DNA from: Chaetoderma sp. LZ-2023a
Lineage: Eukaryota; Mollusca; Caudofoveata; Chaetodermatida; Chaetodermatidae
Length of the DNA stretch: 64,000 bases
Assembly (NCBI GenBank): GCA_034401795.1
Contig: CM067360.1
Coordinates: 52,252,358-52,316,357, forward strand
Direction: 5' to 3'
Numbering within the stretch: position 1 is the stretch's first letter; each line of letters opens with the position of its first letter. Shown in pieces: positions 1 to 9,848 of the stretch. The notes under the pieces are model-generated. The model saw only the letters and a program-made list of their open reading frames with translations. It had not been told where the DNA came from and made no database searches. The position numbers and the translations under genes are program-made.

Positions 1-142
1 GGCGAATCGCCATAGTTATGAAAGATACGGCGTTGAGAGTCTGCGATAAGCACAGTGAAAATGTGAAACAAGTACATCTAGGATCGTTGAGCGTGCAATT
101 GTGTCGAACACTCGTGACATGTCAATGCCCATCTTGTGAAAA

Positions 143-662
143 TCACAGTGTTTGAACATGACTATCTGTCACACGCATCCACTGCGCCCATATAATATCT
201 GCGCAGCTGCGTCCACGGTTGAAGTCACTGATGCGGCATAGAATAACATTGGCTGGCATTTTCCGTATGCTGTTGATGCATACAATGGGGCGCAGAATGG
301 CTGTGCGGTCAGGTGGCTTCTTGAGCTTGGGTAGTGCAATAAGGGTGTCTGGGACTACAGCCTCGATTGGAAGGTGGTGCATAAACGTTGAATTAATTAG
401 GTGCGTGATCGGCTTTAGGATAATGGCACTTGCATATTTGAATAGGTCATTGCTCGTGCCATCGACCGGATGCACGTTCATTTCTCTGCACTCTGAGTAA
501 CTTCACAATTTTTGGTGTTTTACTAGGTGTTAGTAATGGGCTGCAGTCTCCTGAGAACGGGTGCAAGGGCTCAGGATCGTGGGCAGTGAACTGTTCCTTG
601 AAGCATTCTCGAATCGCCTCGGTTTTGCCTTGTTCAGTCCTGATAATGTGTCCTTCAGTGTT
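143..662 (-). pseudogene. Reverse transcriptase fragment of LINE family A (copy 1)
   Basis: Two overlapping minus-strand frames (143-481 and 447-662) encode RT finger/palm pieces. Readable parts are the linker ending GKTEAIRECFKEQF and the palm piece FKYASAIILKPITHLINS followed by LIALPKLKKP. They align with the same order in the second copy at 7385-8176. A frameshift near 450-480 separates them and further changes disrupt the block after LPKLKKP. The 447-704 frame runs on into the Harbinger end, so its first residues are not LINE sequence. It is non-functional. Confidence 0.7.
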
Positions 663-665
663 CTG

Positions 666-691
666 GGGCCATGTGCAAGACAGTGTCGTTA
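666..691 (+). repeat. Harbinger left terminal inverted repeat
   Basis: The 26 bp starting GGGCCATGTGCAAGACAGTG are the exact reverse complement of 4309-4334. CTG precedes it at 663-665. Confidence 0.9.
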
Positions 692-800
692 AGCTTAACG
701 ACATCGTTAAGGTGTCGTTTGTGAAATTTTGATGAGCTAGACAGTGTCGTTAAATTATGTAGTTGACGACGTTGTCGTTTATTTAACGACAGCTCATACC
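681..800. promoter_or_regulatory. Subterminal GTCGTTAA motif cluster, left end of Harbinger
   Basis: The motif GTCGTTAA or its inverse TTAACGAC recurs around 684, 693, 744 and 782, with looser versions such as ATCGTTAAG in between. A matching cluster lies at the other end (4200-4320). Short subterminal repeats in both orientations are typical binding sites for the transposase or Myb partner. That role is inferred here. Confidence 0.6.
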
Positions 801-910
801 CTACCCTTATTTATAACGAACCTTTCGTTACTTTCAATATCTCGCTTTTCGTGCAGTGGTGTTTTTTACATTACGATTACTGCGCCATCAAATATCGAAA
901 TACATTCGAC

Positions 911-1978
911 ATGGCAGTCGCATTTCTTCAAATTCAACGTGATTTAAGGAGGAGGCAGGTTGCACACCGATTATTCAGAGATAGGATGAATCCTGTTGAT
1001 TTTATGCCAGACGAACTTTTAATTGAGAGATATCGAGTGAATAGAGAAACGATATTCTACTTGTGTGAAGAGCTTCATCGAGATCTTCAGCGACCAACAC
1101 GTCGATCATTGTCATTGCCAGTATCACTGCAAGTTGTCGCTGCCTTGAGATATTTTGCGACTGGAAGTTTCCAGGCAGTTACGGGCGATGTCCATGGCAT
1201 CAGTCGATTTTCAGTGTCGCGGTGTGTTCATAGTGTAGCACAATCAGTTTTGAACACATTAGTTAATGTACATATAAACTTTCCATTGAACCAAGCGGAT
1301 ATACATTCAACAAAGGAAGGATTCTATAATTTAGCAAACTTTCCAAATGTGCTCGGTGCATTAGATGGTACGTTTATTCCAATTAAAGGACCATCGCGTG
1401 ATGAACATCTCTATTTCAGCCACAAAGGGTATCATGCCATCAACGTACAATGTGTTCTAGATTCAAATGGCCGATTCTTGGATATCGTGGCACGGTGGTC
1501 AGGTGCAACCCATGATGCTCTAATATGGCGCAATTGTGAGCTGTCTAATCAGTTTGAGGAACGTAACATTACCGGAGGTTGGCTGTTGGGTGATTCTGGC
1601 TACCCCCTACTACCATGGCTGCTGACACCTATTCCAAACCCCACGACCAGGCCACAAAGACTGTATAACAGTGCGCACAAGACAACGCGATCCTAGTGTG
1701 AGAGAGGGTTTGGTGTGTGGAAAGCCAGATGGCGGTGTTTGCACAAGTCAGGTGGGTCTATGATGTTTACGCCCGAACGGTGTGTCAATGTGATCGTTGC
1801 ACAAGATATTTTGGAGAACATTTGTAAAGAACGGAATTTAGAAGCTCCCGAGACTCAAGTGGAACAAGAAGAAGAAGAGGATGATCCGGCTGAGCACCCA
1901 TTAGAAAACGTGAACAATTTGCGGGAAGATGGTGTTAGGATGCGGAATCAACTGGTGATAACTCATTTCACAAATTAA
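911..1978 (+). pseudogene. Harbinger DDE transposase (HARBI1-like), one in-frame stop
   Basis: The frame encodes about 355 residues, the usual length of HARBI1-type transposases. It is open except for TAG at 1694-1696, and the same frame continues to TAA at 1976-1978. The ATG at 911 (MAVAFLQIQ) is preferred over the in-frame ATG at 851 because the family-like alpha-helical N-terminus begins there. Catalytic residues are visible: first Asp in ALDGTF (1364-1366), second Asp in LLGDSGYP (1591-1593), and Glu in CERGFGVWK (1700-1702), just past the stop. The KARWRCLHKSGG block typical of the family follows. The last 40 residues are acidic (EQEEEEDD). The stop removes the catalytic Glu, so this copy should be inactive unless the stop is read through or is a sequencing error. 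Confidence 0.88.
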
Positions 1979-2845
1979 TGGTAGGTGTACGTTATAGCAC
2001 CATCAGTTTTAATTCATATATGGTTACTCAATAAGGCATAGGAAAATAACAACTATATTGCGGGACAATTCACTAATTTAACGGTAGGTAATATGGATGT
2101 CTTGAAGGTCAAGTCAATAATGTTGTCTAGATTAACTTTAACTAACTGTCACGTGAATTTGTAGCAAAATTATGTGATATGAGAAATGGTCCAACGTATG
2201 GACAGTCTAACTATTTGGCAGCTGTTAAATTTGTAGCAAACATGTTTCGCATATTCCAGTATTAACAGGAATCGGGTGTGCAGAATGTAGATGATAGCCA
2301 TGAAGATGCTTTGAAATTATTGAAATTAACAATAAACTAGATTTTAGTGATGCAGTGCGCCACAAAGGATACTACGCCTTTTGCCAAACCACACCTTACA
2401 CTGAATGTATGAGATTAATTTTGAATGTTGGTGAAATATGATAAGAATTATAACTGTATGTCCAAAACGTTCGTAGATGTGGTACGAACAAGAAAATTTG
2501 AACAGGTATCAATATTTCAGGGGAGATGACTGTGGTGAATATGAGCAGATTTTGATGAAACGAAATCATGACACATCGCCTTTAAATAATAGACCAATAG
2601 GAAAAGGTTCAATTCTAACTTTAAAAAATCATCGAACTATGGTAGGGACAGGAAAATCGGCCATGTACACACACGCATGCATGTACACACGCACGCACGC
2701 ACGCACGCACGCACACACAAAGGTACACGCACGTGCCGACACACGGACAAAGAGCTACATAGGCCTACACCCCACCACATTCACTTTTTCGGGCCTATGA
2801 TAAAGTTAGTTGATTTAATTTCATCTTTAGATATGATTATTGCAA
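1979..2845. other. Harbinger internal non-coding region
   Basis: AT-rich spacer between the 3' ends of the two convergent Harbinger genes. Apart from the ACGC/CA-rich tract at 2664-2750 no gene or repeat is seen. Short open frames here have no recognisable content. Confidence 0.6.
2664..2750. repeat. ACGC / CA-rich low-complexity tract
   Basis: Alternating acacacgcatgc and acgcacgcacgc units lie inside Harbinger, between its two genes. Confidence 0.85.
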
Positions 2846-4066
2846 TTATAATTCAAATAAACGGTATATCGTTGGCTCATTAGTATTGTCAGTATTACTA
2901 TCATTATTATTATGATTATTGATTCCAGCTCCTAGGTTCGCCATTGAATGTTGAAGCAGTGGCTCTATCAAGGCTAGACGCTTCTCCTCCACAGCAAGCC
3001 TCCGTTTTTCAATTTCCAATCGTTCTTCTTTAACGTGTAACCGTTTTCGTTCGATCTCGACGAGTTCAACGCTTAATTCATCACTGGTCTCATTCACAGC
3101 TGCTTTTTTGCGTTTCCTATAAAACATATAATAAAAAGATTAAAACTATATATAACGGCAAACTTGTCATCCGTCCGACCATCTATATTCTGTTCCTAAC
3201 TTATGTCATCATAATTTGTTCTATGCACTGTCCGTCAATCCGTCTGAGCACCCACCCACCTGCCCGTCCGTCCGTCCATCCATCTGCCTCTCTGACCACC
3301 CACCCACCCGCCCGTGCGTTTATCCGCCTGTCTGACCAACCACCACCCGCCCAACCGCTTCTCCGTCCATACGCCTGTCTGCCTGCCGGCCTGCCTGGCT
3401 GCCTGGCTGCCTGCTTACAGAAAGGACCAAAATGATAAGTGATTATATGCAGGCAATATTGCTATAGCATATGCACCTGCAAGCGTTTTTCTTGCTACTT
3501 TGGTTGTCTACTGCAGCTACCGTTGACTCTTCGCGTGGCTCATCAACTTGTTGCTCAGAGGTGGGTGGCAGGATGATGGAAGACTCGTCGGTCACCTCAT
3601 CTTCTCTGCTAACGATCTCAGTGCAATTTTGGTCTTTGGAAGTCGAAGCCAATGATTCAGTGGCTGCTTTGGAAAATACGTCTATCCCTGTAGTAATTCC
3701 AACGACTGCCGTTTCACCAATAATTCCAATCACCTTTTCCTCAGCTGGTGTCATGGTCACAATTTTTCCGCCACCACAAGTTTTTTTCTGTAATTTTCTT
3801 CTTTTCTGCTCCTTCATCTTTACAATTGATGACCAGTCGCGCCATTTTCGACGGACATCATCTACCGTTCTTCGACACGGCGCTACCGCATTGACACTTG
3901 TCGAAACTGCTGTCCATGTATCCTTCTTTCGGCTATTTGTGATTACATCAGTGAATTTTTGAAAAATCACTGTCTGACGGCTGGCGACAGCATCCACAAG
4001 CGCTTCCAACTCTGCAGCACTAAATTTTGGTCTCCGCATTTGGTCTGCTACCTCTTCGTCTGACAT
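2846..4066 (-). CDS. Harbinger Myb/SANT-like DNA-binding protein, two exons
   Basis: Accessory gene of the Harbinger element. In this superfamily the Myb-like protein binds the transposon ends and helps bring the transposase to the nucleus. Exon 1 (4066-3477) starts MSDEEVADQMRRPKFS and holds a trihelix/SANT-like domain at about residues 12-80, with the conserved aromatic residues of TWTAVS and KWRDWS. It is followed by a basic stretch (KEQKRRKLQKK) that may be a nuclear localisation signal. Exon 2 (3116-2846) is a charged coiled coil rich in E, K and R (ERKRLHVKEERLEIEKRR) with an asparagine-rich tail. On the minus strand the intron has GTGCAT at 3476 and an AG acceptor at 3118-3117 after a T-rich tract. 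Splicing there keeps the frame (AG|G). The protein of about 287 residues is open throughout. Without splicing, exon 1 would run only to 3443. Confidence 0.8.
3223..3420. repeat. Degenerate CCGTCCGTCCAT / CTGCCTGG low-complexity tract
   Basis: Tetranucleotide-like repeats (cccacccacc, gtccgtccatcc, gcctgcctggctgcc) fill most of the predicted intron of the Harbinger Myb gene (3117-3476). Confidence 0.8.
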
Positions 4067-4194
4067 TTTTCATGAAGCTATAGCGTGCTGGGCGAGCAAT
4101 GAATTGAATTGTATGCCTACGACTGAGAGATTTATAAACGTGCACGCACTTTGCCGACGACATGGAAAACGACAGCGGGATTTCCCTAGCAACG

Positions 4195-4320
4195 ATGTGA
4201 GCTAAACGACAGCTTAACGAAGGCAAAGCGACAGCTTCGTCTAACTGTCGTAAACAGTGTCGCGACAGTGTCGTTAAACTGCTTAACGATGTCGATAAAT
4301 GGCCAAAATAACGACACTGT
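4195..4320. promoter_or_regulatory. Subterminal GTCGTTAA motif cluster, right end of Harbinger
   Basis: Copies of TTAACGA and GTCGTTAA in both orientations occur at about 4201-4320, including the pair GTGTCGTTAAACTGCTTAAC at 4267-4286. They mirror the cluster at 681-800. Confidence 0.6.
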
Positions 4321-4334
4321 CTTGCACATGGCCC
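4309..4334 (-). repeat. Harbinger right terminal inverted repeat
   Basis: Exact inverse of 666-691, followed by CTG at 4335-4337, which matches the triplet before the left end. Confidence 0.9.
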
Positions 4335-4746
4335 CTGAATGTTTAGCTACTATAGTCTCTTGAAATCACGTACTATCAATGTTATAGTGTTCAGTCTGCA
4401 CCTAAGGTTTGCCTCTTTGATGTTGCGCTCAAACCCCGTACATTCCACATAGCTATTGTAAGCTCCTGGGAAGATCGCGTCGTCCGAGGATGCCGAGCAC
4501 AGATTCTTGTTTGAAAAAGGTTAGACATAATCAGAGTTGCCTCTGTACATGGATGTCAACCCACAATCCTTGATGACTTAGTTTCCCCAAAAAGGTGGTA
4601 CTTACGGAGCAGGGAGGAGGTCAATGTGAACGTGTCATCTTTGTCCCCCTTAATCGGGTAATCGATTATTTAATCATGGACCTTTGGAAGTAGCAACTGC
4701 GTAGTGAGGGATGTGGGGAAAAGAGAGATGAGTTTAGCTTTCTTAA

Positions 4747-4747
4747 A

Positions 4748-4804
<57 letters not shown>

Positions 4805-4811
4805 CATAATT

Positions 4812-4888
<77 letters not shown>

Positions 4889-4889
4889 A

Positions 4890-4930
<41 letters not shown>

Positions 4931-4960
4931 AATAAATAAATATATAAATAAATATTTAAA
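4747..4960. repeat. (AAT)n microsatellite
   Basis: A nearly pure AAT array broken by a few substitutions (AATCATAATTATAGT at about 4801, CTAGT at about 4888), ending in AAAT units. It encodes only poly-isoleucine. Confidence 0.97.
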
Positions 4961-5943
4961 TATTAAAAAATGCTGGATTTTCTATTAAAAAATAACAGAA
5001 TACGCAATTTCTTAAATTTGTTCCTAGAACTTTAGGTTTAGATTACTCTAATTAAGTACGCCTATGAAAAGACCGAACGACGCTCAATAGGATAAGGTAT
5101 ACCAACCCGTCCTCTGATTGGCTGAATGCGAGGAACAACACCGCTCATTATAATGAGGTCAATTTGTAATCCATTGTCCACTTAGCCAGTTGGATAACGC
5201 TTTTAAGACACCGGCGCGTATGCCCAGATTTTCAAGCCAGTAAAAAGGCACTAATAAAAGTTTAACATTGCACAGATTGACTTTTAATTATACAGAGTTC
5301 GCCCATAGCGCATATCTACGATGTATTCCTACTTTCCAGCATTGGACAAGCTGACTATTTTGAAATTGATTTGACTGCGGGTTGTTGCTGCCTTGGGCGG
5401 CAACAGTTTTGCGTCAAATTAGTTCTAAAACAATCGGCATAATTTTAGAAAATATGTCTTGGAAAATAGTAAGTCAATTTTGTGCATTTTTCCCCGAAAT
5501 GTCCATATTATGGTTAATTTTTATTATGCTATAAATTTCACCTGTACTGTCTATCTACGACGTTTCCATATTTCCAGCATAAGGAGAGTCGAATATTCGA
5601 AATCATTTGACTGCAAGTTGACGCTGCCATAGACAGCAACATCTTTAAGTAAGAGAAATTTGCATCGAAATCTTGTAATTTTACAATGAAAAAAAGTAAT
5701 TCATGTTTTAAATTTGTTCACGGAATGGCCACCAACACTACAGCCTATTGCCTTCAGAGGTGGATATTGTTAAATACACAACAGCAATCAACTGTTTCCG
5801 AGTAGGTGAATTGCCACTGAGTAGGAATATGGGCGGGCGCGTAGCTGACACGATGATGTATAATTTACAGATATTATTATAATGAGCAGTGTATATCTGA
5901 ACATTTAATGTCCGACATCAAACCCACCCATATAATAATACTA

Positions 5944-6027
<84 letters not shown>

Positions 6028-6361
6028 GTTGTTGTTATTGTTATTATTATTATGATAATATAATGTAGTGGTTGTGGTTGTGGTACCGTATTATGCGCGT
6101 ATTATGTCAGTTCACATGTACATATGTGTATATGTTCCCCCACATACTTGTAAAAGTATGGGTGTAATAAATGAAATGAAATGAAATGAAACGATCACTA
6201 CGTATCAAACAAGTACTTATATAAAAATCCGTATGCGTGGATTTGCTCGGGAGGTGCGAGCTTGAACGTCATACAGGACTAGTTTATACAACTACGTTGC
6301 CAGATCTATAAAACCACCGATGCATTAGCTGCATGTATGTTTTCGCATCCTACAGCTGCAA
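4961..6361. other. Non-coding stretch with a diverged duplicated motif
   Basis: No gene is seen. Segments 5305-5410 and 5551-5655 are diverged copies of each other: ATCTACGA, then TTCCAGCAT, then ATTTGACTGC, then GCTGCC and GCAACA. A similar motif returns near 10520-10570. This suggests an old short interspersed repeat. The array at 5940-6060 is listed separately. Confidence 0.55.
5940..6060. repeat. Palindromic (TAA)n(TTA)n microsatellite
   Basis: A run of TAA units to about 5985 flips into TTA/ATT units to about 6027, then GTT/ATT units. The centre is a perfect AATAATTATT inversion, so a single strand could fold into a long AT hairpin. Confidence 0.95.
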
Positions 6362-8176
6362 TTAGTCCTTTTTTGCTTTTGCCCACTGTGTCTTGTCCTC
6401 AGCCGAAGTCCTTAGCTTCCTCAGGTCAATTCTTGACTTGAGTGTACCGAGTCCTGGTTTCTTGACGTCACCTCGTAGCACGCTTAGCAGATGTATGCAA
6501 TGGTGTCCTCTCATGGCGTTGTATTTGCTGGCTCCGATTAGGGCAAATTCCAAGGCGGATGAACATGGATCATCTTTGCTGGGCGACTGTTATAGGCAGC
6601 GGCGAGGTATTACACTTCTTGTATAGTGCATCGTTGGAAATTATGCTGTCTGGCAATCGGTGTCCAGTGATGGTGCGTAGGTGTTTGCGGTGGCAGGCAT
6701 CAAGTTTGTCTAGATCTGACTTTGGAGCTGCCCAGCTGTAACAGTTATACACCATCAAGGATACGCAGGTTGCATTGTATAACCGTAGCCTTTTTTTATC
6801 AAGGTCATCTTTGATCTACGAATCCATAGCTTTCAGAAGGACTAGAAAGCTATCTTCCCCATGACACATCGTGCAGCAATGTCAGCAGTAATGCAAAGCA
6901 GTGAGCGCATGATTTTACTTTTCGAAGTGTGCCATTCTTTTCTTAAGTGTTTTGCTTTGTATATAGGTATAAGTGGGTAAACTCTGTTTTGGATTCATTC
7001 ATAAAGAGATTCTCAATTTTTAGTTTGCCTGTAGCTATTGGGAGAAGTTCATCAAGGGGTTTCTTTTCCTTGTCTATGAAGTCCACATCGACGGCATATT
7101 CCATCTCTAGTGGCATACTCAGTATTGGCACAGGAGGGGGGGGGGGCTGTTGTGGTCTTGTGGAACTTTCTCGTACAGATTTCAATGCGGCAGCAAGGTA
7201 GCAGGTGAAAAGCACCGGGGATAGACCATCCCCCTGTGGGTAGCCGATTTATGGCTCACACTCTACAGATTTCACTGACGTGACTCGTACTCTCAGCTTG
7301 GTGTCTGCAAGCAGTAGTCTCACTAGCCATAGTTCATCCTCTTTGCAACTGGCCTGGCGTAGTACATCTAGGATCTGTGGGTGTTTACTTGTGCCAAAGG
7401 CTCGTGACATGGCAATGCGCATTTTGTGAGGTCCCAGTGTTTGGACTTGACGACCGACACAAGCATACGTCGAGTCCATACAATGTTTGCGCAGCTGCGT
7501 CCATGTTTGAAGCCACCTTGACATGATCCGGTGAAGTCATCGATCTTGTCTCGGATACGGCATAGAGTAACTTTGAATAGGATTTTCCGTATGCTGTTGA
7601 GGAGCACAATGGGCCGCAGATTGTCTGGTGGGCAGTTGCATTCTTGGGCTTGGGTAGTGCGATAAGGATACCGTGGCCTACAGCATCGATGGGAAGGTGG
7701 TGCATAAAAACTGAATTGAATGGGTGCGTGATCGGTTTTGAGATAATGTCACTTGCATATTCGAATAGTTCATTGTTCATACCATCAGGCCCAGATGCAC
7801 TCCCATTCTTCAGGGCTTTAAGTGCCTTCTCAACTTCTGCTGTTTTAATTGGTGTTGGTAATGGCCTGGTTTCTCCTGAGAACGGGGGCATGGGCTCATC
7901 ATCGTTGTCAGTGAACTGTTTCTTGAACCATTCTCGGATCGCCTCAGCTTTTCCCTTGTCAGTCCCGATAAAGTGTCCTTCAGAGTTGTGTACAGTGAGT
8001 GGATGTCTGTAGTCAGTAACTCTCAAGGCTCGGGATGCTCGACACATTTTGTGACAGTCATCTGTAGCATTGATTTCATCTGCTAGGGAGTCTGCTTGTT
8101 GAATAGAAAGATCTTTCAAGCATTCGCTAATGTGGAATGTTATTGCGCTCCCGGCGTAGTTTGGTGCGGTCTTCAC
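6362..8176 (-). pseudogene. LINE family A reverse transcriptase, broken into several frames
   Basis: On the minus strand the pieces run in RT order. 8176-7385 holds the linker and first palm motifs (KNGSASGPDGMNNELF, then LIALPKPKN). 7524-7249 is in another frame and leads into the thumb-side block, ending with a stop after KSVECEP. 7215-6943 carries LFTCYLAAALKS and the active-site block. 6758-6570 is the C-terminal block (SWAAPKSDLDKLDACHRKHL, TITGHRLPDSII). 6553-6362 is the tail. The catalytic YADD has become YAVD (about 7083-7100), losing a metal-binding Asp. Together with several frameshifts this makes the copy dead. Confidence 0.82.
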
Positions 8177-8512
8177 TTTGGCAACTTTGATAGATACGCA
8201 GCCGTAACGCTTTCTGCTCTGCTGACAGTTTTACTACTAGAGGGTCGTCAGTATCCCTAGTTTGGGCTTTTTAAGAACACCTATGCTGGTGGTAGCTGAT
8301 AATTCCATAGATTTCAGTATTTTGGTTAGGGCTTCGTTTGGATCGGAGGTGACGTCGATGTTAGCTATCTGCTCCCCGAGGGCCTTTTTGTATGACAGAG
8401 TTGCCTTTGGATGCGGATGTCAACTCGCAATCCTTGATGACTTAGTTTCCCAAAAATGTTAGTACTTACGGAGGAGACCGGCGTGGAGGTGGCATCTTTC
8501 TCCCACTGCATT
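6362..8512 (-). mobile_element. Non-LTR retrotransposon family A, copy 2
   Basis: Minus-strand LINE remnant reading from about 8512 down to 6362, with RT segments in the correct order and a conserved C-terminal domain. The upstream end (8396-8510) matches 4533-4650 of copy 1. No poly-A or microsatellite tail and no target duplication was recognised at 6362. The clade is not resolved. Confidence 0.8.
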
Positions 8513-9595
8513 AACTGTATTACAAAACAAAACACTAAATTATGCCTAATTAAACTAAATAATAAATAATAGATTTGTGTTTGATTAAATCCATATTTTC
8601 GATTTTTCGATTATTTTATTTTACACTTGATTACATAATCGCCAGGAAAAATAATCGACTATCGATCACATATTTATTAACTGAACAGGCCGAAGCCGAA
8701 TAGCGTGTAGATAAGGTATGTGTTATTGATGGATACATACGTCTCTGACTCGCTACACTATGAGCAGCACAACAATGTCTTAGACAACCATAGCCATTTG
8801 CACTTCATCCAATACATACTCCTTAGCTCTAATCTAGTATACTATCTGGCCTTCAATCAGAATGATATGTTTGGTGTTCATTTATGTCTTCAGTACATTC
8901 GATATCTTTTGTAATATTGTTTGAATTTTGAGAAATGGTCGGTATTTGTACTACACTGATAAGCACTGATCACCCTTGTGAGACACAAGTGGTAATGTCA
9001 GTCCAATTAATTTCAGATTATAATTTAACGACTAATCATAGACAATCTGCGCCTGACAAGCCGATATATTAATGGTAATATTATCCATTGAGTATCGCAA
9101 TTGTTTGCCTGGAACAATTCCAGACATCCTACATACGCTGACCACGATAATCATACAATAACACAGCCTACAATGATACATTTTCTCTGTCCAGTACGCG
9201 CGTATATATGACCAACACGAAGAAACATGGTGCCATACACATTTCAGGAAACAATTAAACATGTTTGCTTCGATGGGAGAAACGAGAGGGAACCATCGTC
9301 CGTATTTAGCAATTCTAATGCTACTGATATAAAGCAATACTTCTCCAAATTGTAAGAGTTGTATCACTCTGCCTGGGATATGTATGCACATTTTTAATAG
9401 ACAGCTACCATAACTTCATTCCTCCATTTGATCTCAGATTGATCCGGCATTACCTAAAATGCCTATGACTATCCATATCTGAATTGAAATGTATTACACT
9501 CAGATCAATTTTGCATTGATACATGAGGAATAAAAAGTAAATACGTATATTACACTGTAGACATACTTTAGAAGTATTTAGATTATCGTTGACAA

Positions 9596-9596
<1 letters not shown>
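8513..9596. other. Non-coding stretch
   Basis: AT-rich DNA without a recognisable gene or element. Open frames of 60-120 codons on either strand show no domain, and nothing supports them as genes. Confidence 0.5.

Positions 9597-9690
<94 letters not shown>
9597..9690. repeat. (ATT)n microsatellite
   Basis: About 31 uninterrupted ATT units, followed by short GTC/GTCATC units to about 9780. Confidence 0.97.
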
Positions 9691-9691
<1 letters not shown>

Positions 9692-9808
9692 CAGTGTCGT
9701 CGTCGTCATCGTCATCACCCCGTCCACCTCCTCCTCCCCCGGCTCCCACCCCCTCATCACCATCATCATTGTCCTCATTTTAATCATCCGTGTAAGTCCC
9801 ACCATTTT

Positions 9809-9810
<2 letters not shown>

Positions 9811-9848
<38 letters not shown>
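9811..9848. repeat. (GTT)n microsatellite
   Basis: About a dozen TTG units in a row. Confidence 0.95.

Larger units (their letters stand above)
666..4334 (+). mobile_element. Harbinger (PIF/Harbinger) DNA transposon, nearly complete
   Basis: The element starts GGGCCATGTGCAAGACAGTG and ends with the reverse complement. The terminal inverted repeats match for 26 bp (666-691 and 4309-4334). It is flanked by CTG on both sides (663-665, 4335-4337), a 3-bp target duplication; 3-bp duplications, including the CWG type, are known for animal Harbinger elements. It carries the two genes expected of the superfamily: a DDE transposase on + and a Myb/SANT-like DNA-binding protein on -. It sits inside LINE family A, so it is younger than that copy. 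The transposase has a stop codon, so the copy is probably dead on its own. Confidence 0.9.
1..4660 (-). mobile_element. Non-LTR retrotransposon family A, copy 1, split by Harbinger insertion
   Basis: Minus-strand remnant of a LINE. The stretch 1-662 translates on the minus strand into reverse transcriptase pieces that match the better copy at 6362-8512. After the Harbinger insertion the same LINE resumes at 4338. The segment 4533-4650 matches 8396-8510 (shared string TCCTTGATGACTTAGTTTCC), so both copies keep the same upstream part. The 3' part, including the catalytic YxDD region, lies outside the window to the left. The family clade is not resolved. Confidence 0.75.

Noticed and set aside
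9450-9811. Frames encoding Asn/Asp or Ile runs
   Set aside because: Translations of the ATT microsatellite and its flanking GTC units.
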